A DNA stretch of 64,000 nt. Source: Gavia stellata (taxonomy: Eukaryota > Chordata > Aves > Gaviiformes > Gaviidae). This document shows positions 1 through 11,640 of this stretch, in pieces. The notes beneath the pieces were generated by a model. That model saw nothing but the letters and a program-made list of their open reading frames with translations. It was not told the origin of the DNA and did no database searches. The translations under genes and the position numbers were made by a program. The stretch's first letter is position 1, and every line of letters begins with the position of its first letter. The stretch spans positions 740,001 through 804,000 of the forward strand of contig NC_082617.1 of NCBI RefSeq assembly GCF_030936135.1. The letters are read 5' to 3'.

Positions 1-3000
1 AAGATAGAGAAGAAGAAGGTAGTGAAGAAGAAGATAGAGAAGAAGATGAAGAATATGAAGAAAAGAAGATAGAGAAGAAGAACTAAGAGAAGAAGAAGAA
101 GAAGTTAGAGAAGAAGAAGAAAAAGGAGGTAGAGAAGAAGATGAAGAAAAAGAAAAATAAGATAGACAAAAGAAGAAGATAGAGAATAATAAGAAAAAGA
201 TATAGAAGAAGAAGACAGAGAAGAAGAAGATATAGAAGAAGAAGATAGAGGTGAATAAGACGAAGACGAAGAAGAAGAAGAAGCAGAAGAAGAAGAAGCG
301 GAAGAAGAAGAAGAAGAAGAAGATAGAGAACAAGAAGATGATAGAGAAGAAGAAGATAGGGAAGAAGAATACAAAGATTGAGAAGATAGAGAATAAGAAG
401 AGAGAGAAGAAGAATACAAAGATAGAGAAGATAGAGAGGAAGAAGAAGAAGAAAGAGGAAAAAGAAGATAGAGAAGGAGAAGATAAAGATGAAGAAGATA
501 AAGATGAAGAAGTAGAAGAAGAAGAAGATAGGGAAGACGAAGAAGAAGAAGATAGAGAAGACGAAGAAGAAGACGTTAGAGAAGATGAAGATAGAGAAGA
601 CGAAGAAGAAGAAGTTAGAGAAGAAGAAGAAGTTACAGAAGAAGAAAAAGAAGAAGATAGAGAAGAAGAAGAAGAAGAAGAAGAAGAAGAAAGAGAAGCG
701 GAAGAAGAAGAAGAAGAAAGAGAAGAAGAAGAAGACAGAGAAGCGGAAGAAGAAGAAGAAGATAGACAAGAAGAAGAAGAAGACAGAGAAGCGGAAGAAG
801 AAGAAGAAGATAGAGAAGAAGAATATAGAGATGAAGAAGATGAAGATAGAGAAGAAGAAGATAGAGATGAAGAAGATGAAGATAGAGAAGAAGAAGATAG
901 AGATGAAGAAGATGAAGAAGAAGAGAAGAACATAAGAAGATAGAGAAGCAGAAGAAGAGAAGCGAAAGAAGAAGATACAGAAGAAGATAGAGATGAAGAA
1001 GATGAAGATAGAGATGAAGAAGATGAAGAAGATAGAGATGAAGAAGATGAAGACGAGGAAGATGAAAATGAAGAAGAAGATAGAGAAGAAGATAAGAAGA
1101 TAGAGAAGAAGAAGAGAAAGGAAGAAAAAGAAGATGATAGAAAAAAAGAAGAGAAGAAGATGAAGTTGATGATGAAGATAGAAAAGAAGATAGAGAAGAA
1201 GAAGATAGAGAAGATGAAGAAGATGAAAATGAAGAAGAATAATTTAGAAAAGATAGAGAAGAAGAAGAAGAAGAAGATAGAGAAGAAGAAGAAGATGAAG
1301 GAGATGAAGAAGAAGTTGTTAAAGAAGAAGAAGTAGAAGAAGTAGATAGAGAAGCAGAAGAAGAAGAAGAAGATAGAGAAGAAGAAGAAGATAGAGAAGA
1401 AGATAGAGATGAAGAAGATGAAGATAGAGAAGAAGATAGAGATGAAGAACATGAAGAAGATGAAGAAGAAGAAGAAGAAGATAAGAAGATAGAGAAGATC
1501 ATAAGAAGACAGAGAAGCAGAAGAAGAGAAGCGAAAGAAGAAGATAGAGAAGCAGAAGAGAAGCGAAAGAAGACAGAGAAGCAGAAGAGAAGCGAAAGAA
1601 GATACAGAAGAAAGAGATGAAGAAGATGAAGAAGAAGATAGAGATGAAGAAGATGAAGAAGATAGAGATGAAGAAGATGAAAATGAAGAAGATGATAGAG
1701 AAGAAGATAAGAAGATAGAGAAGAAGAGAAGAAGAAGATAGAAAATAAGAAGAGAAGATGATGAAGATAGAAAAGAAGAGAAGATGAAGATAGAGAAGAT
1801 GAAGAAGATGAAAATGAAGAAGAAGAAGTTAGAAAAGATAGAGAAGAAGAAGATAGAGAAGAAGAAGAAGAAGATGAAGAAGATGAAGAAATTGTTAAAA
1901 AAGTAGAAGAAGAAGATAAAGAAGCGGAAGAAGAAGAAGAAGAAGATAGAGAAGTGGAAGAAGATAGAGAAGAAGGAGAAGAAGACAGAGAAGAAGAGGA
2001 TAGAGAAGATTTAGAAGAAGATAGAGAAAAGGAAGATAGAGAAGAAGAAGAAGATCGAGAAGAAGAAGATAGAGAAGGAGAAGATGAAGATGAAGAACAT
2101 AGAGAAGAAGCGGAAGACGAAGAAGAAGAAGACGAAGAAGAAGAAGATGAAGAAGAAGAAGAAGAAGAAGAAGAAGAAGACGAAGAAGAAGGAGAAGAAG
2201 AAGTAGATGAAGAAGAAGAAGAAGAAGATAGAAAAGAAGAAGAAGAAAATAGAGAAGAAGAAGAGGAAAAAGATGAAGATGAAGAAGATGAAATTGAAGA
2301 AGAAGATAGAGAAGTAGAAGATGGAGAAGAAGAAGATAGAGAATAAGCAGAAGAAGCAGAAGAAGAAGAAAAAAAAGATGAAGAAGAACAAGATGAAGAA
2401 GAACAAGATGAAGAAGAACAAGATGAAGAAGAACAAGATGAAGATGAAGAAGAAGAAGGAGAAGGAGAAGAAGAAGCAGAAGAAGATATAGAGGCAGAAG
2501 AAGAAGAAGATAGAGAAGTGGAAGGAGAAGAAGAAGATAGAGAAGCAGAAGAAGATAGAGAAGAAAAAGAAGAAGAGAGAGAAGAAGAAGATAGAGATTA
2601 AGAAGACGAAGAAGAAGCAGAAGAGGCAGAAGGAGAAGAAGCAGAAGACGAAGAAGCAGAAGGAGAAGAAGCAGAAGGAGAAGAAGAGGAAGAAGCAGAA
2701 GAAGCAGAAGTGGTAGAAGGAGAAGGAAAAACAGAAGCAGAAGTACAATAAGAAGCAGAACCAGAAGTAGAAGCTGAAGAAGCAGGAGCAGAAGAAGCAG
2801 AAGTAGAAGCAGAAGAAACAGAAGAAGCAGAAGCAGATGAAGCACAAGAAGGAGAAGAAGAAGAAGCAGAAGCAGAAGAAGGAGAAGCAGAAGCAGAAGC
2901 AGCAGAAGAGGGAGAAGCAGCAGAAGCAGAAAAAGAATAAGAAGCAGAAGAAGCTAAAGATGCAGAAGAAGAAGCAGAAGAAGTAGAATAAGAAGCAGAA

Positions 3001-3160
3001 GACTCAGAAGAAGCTGAAGCTGAAGAATCAGAAGCAGAGGAAGAAGAAGCAGAGGAAGAAGAAGAAGAAGTAGAAGCAGAGGAAGAAGAAGGAGAAGCAG
3101 CAGTACAAGTACAAGCAGGAAAAGATGAAGAAGCAGAAGCAGAAGCAGAAGAAGAGGTGT
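1..3160. repeat. Purine-rich GA/GAA array (about 3.1 kb)
   Basis: The plus strand is almost purely A and G, built from irregular mixtures of GAA, GAT, AGA and GAG with a recurring short phrase around GAAGATAGAGAAG. From about 2600 rightward GCA triplets appear and the pattern becomes (GCAGAA)-like. Long open frames exist on both strands (Glu/Asp/Arg or Lys-rich on plus; Leu, Phe or Ser-rich on minus) only because the sequence almost never forms stop codons; no start context, splice structure or domain supports coding. It begins at or before the window edge and ends abruptly near 3160 inside an intron of the RBBP6-like relic. Confidence 0.95.
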
Positions 3161-3371
3161 GTGGTACCGTGGGGTATTTTCCAAAGCTTGACACGTATCG
3201 ATGACAAGCACACTTTCTGCCTTCCAAAAGTTGCTCCGCTGTGCTTCTTGGCCAGTGACGCATGAAAAGCGCTCTCGGGCCTTCCTGTTCCCCTGTGAAC
3301 CAATGAAAACAGTGGGACAATGAGCTCTGCTGAAACACATGAAGCACTGCGTATGTGGAAATAAAACTTAC

Positions 3372-3569
3372 CTTCTCTTCCAACAAACTGCTAACTGACA
3401 GAGAGGAAAATTTAGGAAGTTCAGCGGCACTCACCAGAGCAGCAGGATGTGTAAGAGTCATGACCGGTGGTGGAGGGGGTGGCGGTGGCGGCTGCTGCTG
3501 CTTTTGCTGCTGAATCAGCTTATGGAGCCTTTTTGTGTAGCCAGTTCCATTTTTGAAGTTGTTCACAGC
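3372..3569 (-). pseudogene. RBBP6-like post-RING poly-proline exon
   Basis: After a CCTCTAG acceptor the 198-nt exon reads AVNNFKNGTGYTKRLHK, a Gln run, nine prolines and then a Ser/Leu segment ending SSLLEEK before a GTAAGT donor. RBBP6 has the same block directly after its RING finger. The frame stays open past the donor and through the intron into the GA array down to 2598, which would add a long Ser/Ala-rich tail if the intron were retained. Confidence 0.82.
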
Positions 3570-4006
3570 CTAGAGGCAGGAAAACATTGACAAAATGTAA
3601 TACGAAACACAGTAGATAGATGAAAAAAAGCCTGCAGAGTAAAATTCCTTGTGTATTCCTGTAAATGCTACCAAGCCTAAAATAAATCACCATACAGATC
3701 TATGAATACATCACATTAAACTCTGATATTAATGATGGGTAACTCAGAGTATCTGTATTTAAAGTACTTCAGTGTTAGCTCTGAACTTGAAAAGTGAGGC
3801 AATCGTGTTAAACAAAAGTGTGACCTGAACTTGCCAGGTTGTCTCTTAACTGTAAGCTTCTGTAACAACAGAGAATGTATTTGAACAGTGAATTTGGCCT
3901 TATTCAACTCAGCCTTGCTGAAGGAGATTTATATTAAAATTTTCTTCCCTTTCAGCTTTTTACAAATAGCCTTTTCTTACAGTTGACGTAAAAGTCATCG
4001 TGTTAC

Positions 4007-4110
4007 CTTGCATAGGAACTGGTTGGCGATTAAAGCATCAGGAGAAACATCTGTGTGATTACCCGCTGGGCATGTATGTTCCTCGGATTCCAGTAATGCT
4101 GTTCTAATAC
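4007..4110 (-). pseudogene. RBBP6-like exon: second half of RING finger
   Basis: The 104-nt exon (acceptor ...TTCACAG, donor GTAACA) reads IRTALLESEEHTCPAGNH, then TDVSPDALIANQFLCK. In RBBP6 this region carries a C-P-x-C pair of zinc ligands; here it is CPAG, so the second cysteine is lost. The exon encoding the first half of RING was not found upstream. It ends on a codon boundary and joins in phase to the exon at 3569. Confidence 0.82.
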
Positions 4111-5132
4111 CTGTGAATCATTAGAATCATCAAAATACTCTTTAGCCAAACGAAGGAAATTTGGGGGGTTCTAATCAATCATAAAAACACGTATATGATT
4201 AATGGGTGAATATGGTCTTGAATTCAGAGCATGAAGTTCTAAATGTTCAATAGTGTCAAAAATTCCTAGCATCAATTCTAGATCCTTAAAATAAAGATGA
4301 AAAGTCAAAACCGCTACATGGTAATTTTTATCCTCTCGGCACTATTTTGAAATGTGTAGTTACACACTGTTTTCGAGCCAAGTGTCAAATCAAGATCGAG
4401 ACCATTACCAGTCAAGTATTTCCTTGTGTTACTTAGTCATATCTTAGGAGCAGAATGAGAGCGTTTTAAAACCTGAAGAAAAATGCTAACCCTTTTCCAA
4501 ATGTAAATTCAGAGTGGTGGTATACTAAAAAAGGCTTAACCTTTGGGAAATTAAAGCAGCATCCAACCCTCGAGTCACCCAGATCCAAACATGGACTGCA
4601 GGCAGAAGTTAAGAAAAATGGCAGGGATTTGACCCACAAATGCACCAGGCTCCAACCTTGTGCCAGAATTTGTATACCAGGTTTTAGACATTTTCATTTG
4701 CAGGCAAACTACTAAACTAAACTGCTTTGTCAGGTAACGTGGAAAGATCAAAGGCAGACCTTCAGAATACCACTTTGTGTAGCAACGATATTTAAATTCA
4801 CAGCAATCTATTAAAGTCATTTATGTACTCAGAGGGGCCCAAACAATATCGCTTCAATGATACAGTCTTAGGAACAAAGACCCAAGTATTTAAGGACATC
4901 AGAAGGAATCATTTAGCTGCACAGAACTGCCCTCAAGAGGTATGGGATATGTTTGTTTGGGTATTTCTTTGAACCCCCAAGCCAAAAGTAAGAAACAGTA
5001 CCAAGTTTAACAATCATGGATTCTCAGTGGGTTTTGATAACATTCTCAAAAACCATTAGGCAAAAAAAGTATTTAAAAACAAAAGCTAAGTGATACAATG
5101 TCAAAATGGCAAAAAATACACTCCAATCAATT

Positions 5133-5138
5133 TTTATT
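5133..5138 (-). terminator. Possible poly(A) signal after RBBP6-like exon 3
   Basis: A minus-strand AATAAA lies about 410 bp beyond exon 3 of the RBBP6-like relic. It could serve a short transcript that retains the intron after exon 3. AATAAA is common by chance, so support is weak. Confidence 0.3.
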
Positions 5139-5547
5139 GCAGGAAAGAAAGAGCACACAACCACCTAGACCAACATCCATATTACTAGCTGTAGGCAGAC
5201 AGCTGTAGAACGTGGCGCCATGTTCAGTTGTGCAAACCTTGAGCCTACGTGATCTACAAACGATCATACGTTATCCGTAGAGCACAAAGTCGTTCAGGAA
5301 ATATTCTGGCATATTCAGTATGAAATACAATGCATTACTAGGCACAAGCACCAAGATTCACTTTACAACTGTGCAATGGCATGACTCAGTTTTTCCTTTG
5401 CTGAACCAACTACATGGTATTTACAACACAGACTATGTTTTACTGGGAAATACATTAAGTTAATGTTTGGAAAATTAATACAAGGCTTCATTGTTGAGAT
5501 CTAAGTGCAGCATGTAGAAAAAAGTCTGAGATTGTGTTTTTACATAC

Positions 5548-5584
5548 CGCTTTTGGTGTTCCACTCACTGGCTCAGTTCAACTT
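5548..5584 (-). pseudogene. RBBP6-like exon 3 with in-frame TGA
   Basis: A 37-nt exon sits between a polypyrimidine TTCTTCTAG acceptor and a GTATGTA donor. Spliced to exon 2 it reads P-S-stop-TEPVSGTPKA, where RBBP6 has ISRTEP. The stop TGA (5580-5578) stands where Arg is expected, consistent with a CGA to TGA transition at a CpG. Translation would end about 90 codons from the ancestral start, just after the DWNN domain. Confidence 0.8.
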
Positions 5585-8264
5585 CTAGAAGAAGAAATAA
5601 AGGTGATCAGAACTTAAACTAAAGTACTTGTACCCAACATCAAGCAGTGAAAACAGATTCTAAAACCTCAACATCAAAACATTCTGTTCTGATAGTCTAG
5701 TGACTGTGGAAATTTATTCATATACATAAATACTTCTCTCTTTGTACATTCAGTGCAACTAAAAAAACCCCCAAAAATCCCATTTCTGCTTTGTCACAAA
5801 TTACTCTAAGACTTACAGATGTAGAACACAACAGTGCAAGACAAAGTCCTCAGATATTTTGTCTCTGCTGCATACGTATCAAAAATATGAAGTCTGTACC
5901 ACGGTTTTGTGTTCTTAAATAATCAGCCATCAACATATGAAGGTAACTTTAGCCACCTGTATATCCCCAGTATTACAAATAGGTACCAGAGAGAGTACTT
6001 TAGCCTCTAAGAAAGAACAGGGGTAGTCGAGACCCTTTGAAGTGCAAGTTTACTTAAGGGAAAAAAATCAGTCATCTGACAGAGAAATAACAACAATGTC
6101 AGCAGCAGAGTCTTTAGAACAGTGTTTCTTTGTGGAAGCCTAAGCACTGTGTTCAGGTATCGACTGCACTTAGCCATGAAAGTGCCAAAATGCTACATGC
6201 GTTACATATGCTATATTGGCTAAAAATAGTAGTAGAAATGTCACCTGAAAGCAGTTCCTAGGATTTTGTGCGATTTAGGAGTCCCATGACAAAAACACAA
6301 AAGGTCTTAATCGCCAGCATGTGCTTTAAGATAATCTTGAAAATGCTACAATATCTTAGGAAATATCTATTACATTTGAAACCTTGCTGAGCTTCCACAT
6401 ACTCATTGATCTCTATTTGCATGCTGCTCATCACGAATCGGACATGCAACCATTGATACAGTTAACAAACCATTCATACATCATCCAAAGCATCCCACGA
6501 GCAGAGGCAATTCAAAGGCTCCTATGGACCTGATGTACAAATAGAAAGGCTCACGCTTCCTGCCACTGCTAGAACACCACCAGGCTCGCAGCTACAGCCA
6601 CGTACCTCCTGAAGATGAGGAAGTACGAGGAAACACTTTAGATTGCCACACGATGGTTTCTTCATCCATTGACCTTGAAGAACATACTCCAAGGCGAGTA
6701 ACGCATTTTGAAGGCCTCTCCACCATTACAGCCCACATTCATCATCCCCAAATGTTAACCACTCTACCAGTTGTTTCTGCAATGTTTTCAGCTGAAGGAA
6801 TAGAAAGCTAATCTGCCTGGTTAATTTTCAACGTTAGAACAGCAGTGCCATTCCTTCCTTATCCCCACATCCAGCTATTTCTTTGATCTTTGATGCTAGC
6901 AGCACCTATCCTCTCCTTTTAGGGCAGCATTACAACAGCAGGAGAGGGTGCCATCCAACCAGAAACGGAGGATGCACTGACAAGACAGCACTAAGCATAC
7001 ATATTTCAATTAATCTCCCAAACAAAGCCATGTTTATAAGAACCATGCTGTGGCATCCAGAATTGCTAGGGAGTGCCTGAAAGCACTGCAGCAACTACTG
7101 CAGTCATATGCCCAAAGTTTACATGCAGAGCCACATAAATTCATGGGTTTTTGCTTGCAGATGCTTCATGGGCACCAGGATGCTGCTGTACTGTTTGTTC
7201 GAGACACACTGTAACTCATCAGTCTACTTTATTTCTTGAGAACCAACATCAGAAAGGCACGGCAAAACCACAAGCTAGTAATACCTACTGATTGTGGTGA
7301 AGAGGCATATCTTTAAGGTGGCTGGAAAACATGGCCATTCAAACAACGCTAATGGAGCTGCTACAGAATGGGACTGTAGGAATATGTAAATGACAGCCAT
7401 AATCCTGTAGTCAGGATTGCATTTGAATAGCTGTAATTTTAATCAATACACCCGATTCTCTGTCCTCTGTAAACCTTAGGAACACAGAATTAAAACCTGG
7501 AGCACAGATAATCAGCTTAGGGTAAAAACAGACATAGAAAGACAACTCCTAACATTTGCTAAGGTGCTGCACTGCTTACTGAGTTTCAAGTTTGGAAAGG
7601 ATTAACTGTTCCTTCATCATACTCACACAAAAGGCAATCCACTTTAGCATATTGTTCTTTTTCTCTTGCCTGAAACCAGCGTTGTCTTTACGAAACTAAC
7701 AGGAATCACTTATGAATGGAACTTCTTGTTTCCATCGTTCGCCAGCTGGTAGCCCTTGGTCTTTATAGCTGGTACGCAAAACACCCATATTTGGGGCATA
7801 CGAATACCTGCCGTATCCTGCCCCCCCTTCCCCAAATGCAAGAAATAGTCAAACACTCAGACTTGGACTCTTCTGAGATGGGAACAAATTATAAGTTTAC
7901 ACTACAATGCAAATCTGTCTTTACTATAAAAGCAATAAAAGCAAACACATATAATAAGGAATCTCTCCACCGAGAGGAAACAGGATCTGCAACTTGGCTC
8001 TCAGAACAATCAGCCCCAAGAACAAACCAAACAGATTCATTTTACAAGTTACCATTGTTGGAGATGGAACTCCATGTCCCCGCAGGCTGAAAAATGTCAG
8101 TCTACTTTGGGACAGATACGTTAAAATCTACCCCATGACAACAAAAATTAACAGCAGCTTTAACAAGAAAGAGACGATCTGAATGCCTCTGTAAACTAAT
8201 AGCCACAAAAAAGTTAACACACTGAAACCTCTAACAAAGAATACAGTACATTATGGATACTTAC

Positions 8265-8364
8265 GGAACATAGGTTTTGCTGGTAGCTTTAAATCCTCCA
8301 GCAAGGATTCTTCTAACAATTACCAACGAGCTCTTAGGAATCGGGGCATTACCATGTGGGTATT
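8265..8364 (-). pseudogene. RBBP6-like exon 2 (end of DWNN domain)
   Basis: After a TTTTCAG acceptor the 100-nt exon continues the frame as YPHGNAPIPKSSLVIVRR, then AGGFKATSKTYV, closely following the second half of the RBBP6 DWNN domain, and ends at a strong GTAAGTA donor. Phase (2 nt in, 2 nt out) matches both neighbours. No disabling change is seen in this exon. Confidence 0.85.
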
Positions 8365-10479
8365 CTGAAAACAACATAAATACAGACAAAAACATTAGTC
8401 AATTAATAAGAATGTATATTAATATGTAATTGCGTAGCCCTTCAGAGAATCCCTTTACAGACATTAAAGCAAAACTTTACAGGTAACATCGCGCCGTTAT
8501 CATCTCAACACGCTAACAGTACATTTCAAGAAATCTTCACGTTTGATAATCAAACACAAGCAGCAAAATATTTCTCTTTTTTTTACAATAGTTTAAATGC
8601 CAACAGCAAAATGGTCTCAAAGGTCACTAAAGAAGAGTCTGCTAATGCACGAGGTTCTCTCCTGATCTAGCTTAAGTTGCTTTTGCTTCCATTAGGCTAC
8701 AAAACCAATAGATCTTCGGAGCAAAACAAACCACAGCAAAGTCTTACCTGCGTAAGCCAGATTCTAAAGCCTGACTAGCTTGCCCTGCAACAAACCAGGC
8801 ACTTAGCTAAAGCATGAAAACTCCACGCCGTCGCTTTCATAGCTGTTAACTAAAAACGATGCACCTCTGCTGCCAGTGCTCCAGGCTGACAGAACACAGA
8901 AGAGAGCCTGCCACCGCTGCCTATTTCTTGGAGCTTAATCCATCAACAACCACACTTCTCAGCTGCTCAGTGCTTTACATTTAAATGGAAACAAAACTGG
9001 CAGGGCTAGAATTTGGATCACAGAAGTTTTGGGGGGGTTTTGAGCTTGATTTCACAAGCAGGGCAAACTGGCTCAAACTAAAGGGGCATTTCCCCTCTTT
9101 AGCTTTTATTAAAGGTGAAGTGGAAAAACATAGGCTAAAAAGCTAACTTTTTTTTTTTTTTAATAGGAAAGGACTAAAGCTGGAGCGCTATTCCTGAAGT
9201 CCCTGGAAATTTTTGTTTGCTCAGTTTGAATTTAACAGATGCCAGCTTAGTCTAACAGCTCTCAGACTAAACGGGCATCTCCCACCAGGAATCTGTTCCC
9301 TGCAGGCAGCAACATCCCCTGGCAACTACCAGGACCTGCAAAGCAGTATCACTCTGCCTCAACGCATGACTCAACATCTGCAAAGCGAGCAGTGACATCA
9401 TGCTCAACAAGGCTACTTTTCACACGTGTCCAAGCAGAGCTCCAATAGAAATGTTCAACAAAGCTGGAGGTAACAACATTGTGGATTCCTATTCCCTAGC
9501 AGCACACCACTTGTTTTAGTGTCAGTGATGGCCAGTACGTGGCTACTGGGCTTTTGTCAATCTGACCTGTGATTAAAAATAAGGATTCAATTAACTCAGA
9601 AAGCTTACAAGAGCACAGGAAGATTTGGGTGTTCTATTAAAGTCCAGAGCAGAAGAGACACAAGGGTCTGAAACTTGCTACCTATTCTACAAGAAAATAG
9701 TAGGCTTGAAAGAGTCAAGGGGAAGAAGTATTTCAACGAATGAATGGAGGCAGACAACTTAAACAAGAGCTACTTTGACTGCTGCCTCATACGGAAGAAT
9801 TGATGACTTCTCTAAGAACATTTCTTATGTATATTCACCACAAGTGTTCTGCCATAAAACTTCAGTACTGCCCTGAGGTGGTTAACACGTGGTGCCAGGA
9901 AAAGAAAAACAAGGTTAGAAATCAATAAGAAAATGATGCTCAATAGCATCTGAATGGCAATGTCTTTGGTGTAGAAAAGCAGTTACATTAACATGAAACT
10001 CCAAAGGATAATTTAGACACAGAGAACACTCACGTGCAAGATGGCCCCAAAATGGGGATAGTGAGCACTTTCTGCAACAGCCACAAAACCACTTTTCCAG
10101 TGCAGTGGGGTAAAACAAGTTGAAGACAAAATTAAGTCACTCAAACCACTTTTCTTCTTCAAATTAGCCTTCTATTCTATCACTTTCAGCTTTCTCTGCC
10201 AGATTTCAAAGAAATCTGGCAAGTTTATTATTACAAGGCATCCTCCCACGTTTCCTTACCATTTTACCTAGAAGAATTCCAGGAAACCAAAACGTTTGTA
10301 AGCACTACCTGTTGCACATCAATGATGTATTCTTCTACGCATAGCTCTGTGTCTAAAACACGGATCTGAAGGTAGTTGTCAGAACAGCAGCTACGAAAGA
10401 ACAGCTCTGTGAGTCCCCCAACACAAGTCACAGCTACCGATCGTGGCCAAATCGCATTAGGGCTTCCCACACCGTTTAA

Positions 10480-11221
10480 TCCCTGGAGCCCCTTGCCCCG
10501 CACACGCCGGCGGGATGGGGCCCAGGCTGACTCACGCTGCGTGGGGACGAGCCACAAAGAGCCCCGCGCCCGCCACCCCCATGCACCTTCTGTAGTCTCG
10601 GCGTTGGTGATCTGCAGGTGGCAGTTGGCCGCCTTCAGCTTCTCGCGGCCCATGATCTGGCGCTTGAGGTCGCACAGGGAGATGTGGAGACCGTCGAAGG
10701 TGACCGCGTCATAGTTCAGCTTGGGGGAGAACTTGTAATGGATGCACAGCGTGGTCGGGGCCAGGCGGTGCCGGCTCCACAAAGGCGTCTACCGCGGCAG
10801 ACGGCGTCATGGCCTCTGCGCCAGGTTAGGACCCACAGCGGCTCGGGGAAAAAAACCACCAAATCAGGGCAAGCAGCGCAGGCTGAGATCAAGCTCCTCC
10901 TCGCAGCGGGGTCGGGCAGGCAGACAACTGGGAGAGGTCCCCGCGGCCCTGGCTCGGCCTCTGCTCTCTCTCCCGCATACAGCGCTCCCAGGCCCGACCG
11001 CTCGCCATGGCGACTCGGGGCCCCCCAGCGTTCCGCTGAAGGGTTTCCCGGCCGACAACCACACGGGCCGCCGCCAGCGCATCACTGCAAAGGCACACCG
11101 CACCTACCCCCTGCCCCACGTAACCCAGCACACTATGACAAAAGGACCGCGTCACGTGGGCGTGGCGGCCCCACCCTCTTCATCCTAACGCCGAGCACCC
11201 CCCAGGGGAGAGCCGTTACCG
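10480..11221. promoter_or_regulatory. CpG-rich promoter-like region of RBBP6-like relic
   Basis: GC-rich sequence dense in CG dinucleotides covers exon 1 and several hundred bases upstream of the relic, in sharp contrast to the AT-rich introns at 3600-10300. This is typical of a vertebrate housekeeping promoter. Open frames here on both strands reflect GC content and have no recognisable product. Confidence 0.6.
10587..10752 (-). pseudogene. RBBP6-like exon 1 (DWNN domain, start codon lost)
   Basis: The 55 codons read CIHYKFSPKLNYDAVTFDG, then HISLCDLKRQIMGREKLK and QITNAETTE, which is the first half of the RBBP6 DWNN ubiquitin-like fold. The codon aligned with the conserved initiator Met is ACG (10752-10750). 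Upstream in the same frame there is no ATG before a TAG about 14 codons away, so the normal start is gone; the next in-frame Met lies within the domain (QIMGREK). The exon ends in GAAG followed by GTGCAT, leaving a phase-1 G that joins the next exon. Confidence 0.85.
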
Positions 11222-11640
11222 GTCGGCGTCACCAGCCGTCAGCACCGGGCCTGTCACCGCCCTGGGCCACTGGTGTCCCTGCTGTCCCCCAGCCTGTCAC
11301 CGCCCGGTGTCCTGTCACCCCCCAGGCCTGTCACCGCCCAGTGTCCCTCCTGTCACCTCCAGGCTGTCACCACCCGCTGTCCTGCCACCCCCTGAGACTG
11401 TGGTGTCCCTCCTGTCACCGCCTGGGCCTTCACCACCCTGTGTCACCTCCCGTCAGACCCTGGGCCTGTGGTGGCTCTCCCAACAGCCCTGGGCCCATCA
11501 CCGCCCAACGTCCCTCCTGTCATCTCCCAGGCTGTCACCACCCGCTGTCCCTCCTGTCACCCCCCAGGTTGTCACCACCCGCTGTCCCTCCTGTCACCTC
11601 CCAGGCTGTCACCACCCGCTCTCCCCTCCTCTCAGCAGCC
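11222..11640. repeat. GC-rich minisatellite (37-bp unit, CTGTCACC-based)
   Basis: Variants of a CCTGTCACC...CCAGG...GTCACCACCCGCTGTCC phrase recur throughout. The last three units (about 11516-11626) are 37 bp each and nearly identical; earlier ones vary in length. The two open frames on the plus strand are by-products of the repeat. Confidence 0.85.

Larger units (their letters stand above)
3372..10752 (-). pseudogene. RBBP6-like: RBBP6-like duplicated (intron-containing) pseudogene
   Basis: Five minus-strand segments match successive parts of RBBP6, a nuclear E3 ubiquitin ligase with an N-terminal ubiquitin-like DWNN domain, a zinc knuckle, a RING finger and a long C-terminal tail. Recognised exons are 10752-10587 and 8364-8265 (DWNN), 5584-5548 (linker), 4110-4007 (second half of RING) and 3569-3372 (post-RING, poly-proline). 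Each boundary has AG/GT splice signals and the junctions of the first three exons join in phase, so this is a DNA-level duplicate and not a retrocopy. The exons for the zinc knuckle and first half of RING were not found between 4111 and 5547, and nothing of the C-terminal tail is present. Defects: initiator ATG replaced by ACG, an in-frame TGA in the third exon, a lost RING cysteine, and truncation by the GA array. The functional RBBP6 is presumably elsewhere in the genome. A stand-alone DWNN product from non-AUG initiation is conceivable but unproven. Confidence 0.85.

Noticed and set aside
83..2847. Long open frames of Glu/Arg, Phe, Leu or Ser in the GA array
   Set aside because: They come from low-complexity purine sequence that rarely makes stops; several frames on both strands are open at once and none has domains or splice structure.
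4575..4820. 81-codon minus frame as a missing RBBP6-like exon (zinc knuckle)
   Set aside because: No C-x2-C-x4-H-x4-C pattern and no similarity to the expected exon.
10306..10346. Short minus frame EEYIIDVQQ as a candidate second RBBP6-like exon
   Set aside because: It has an AG and GT nearby and begins like RBBP6 EEY, but the true exon with much longer similarity and correct phase is at 8364-8265.
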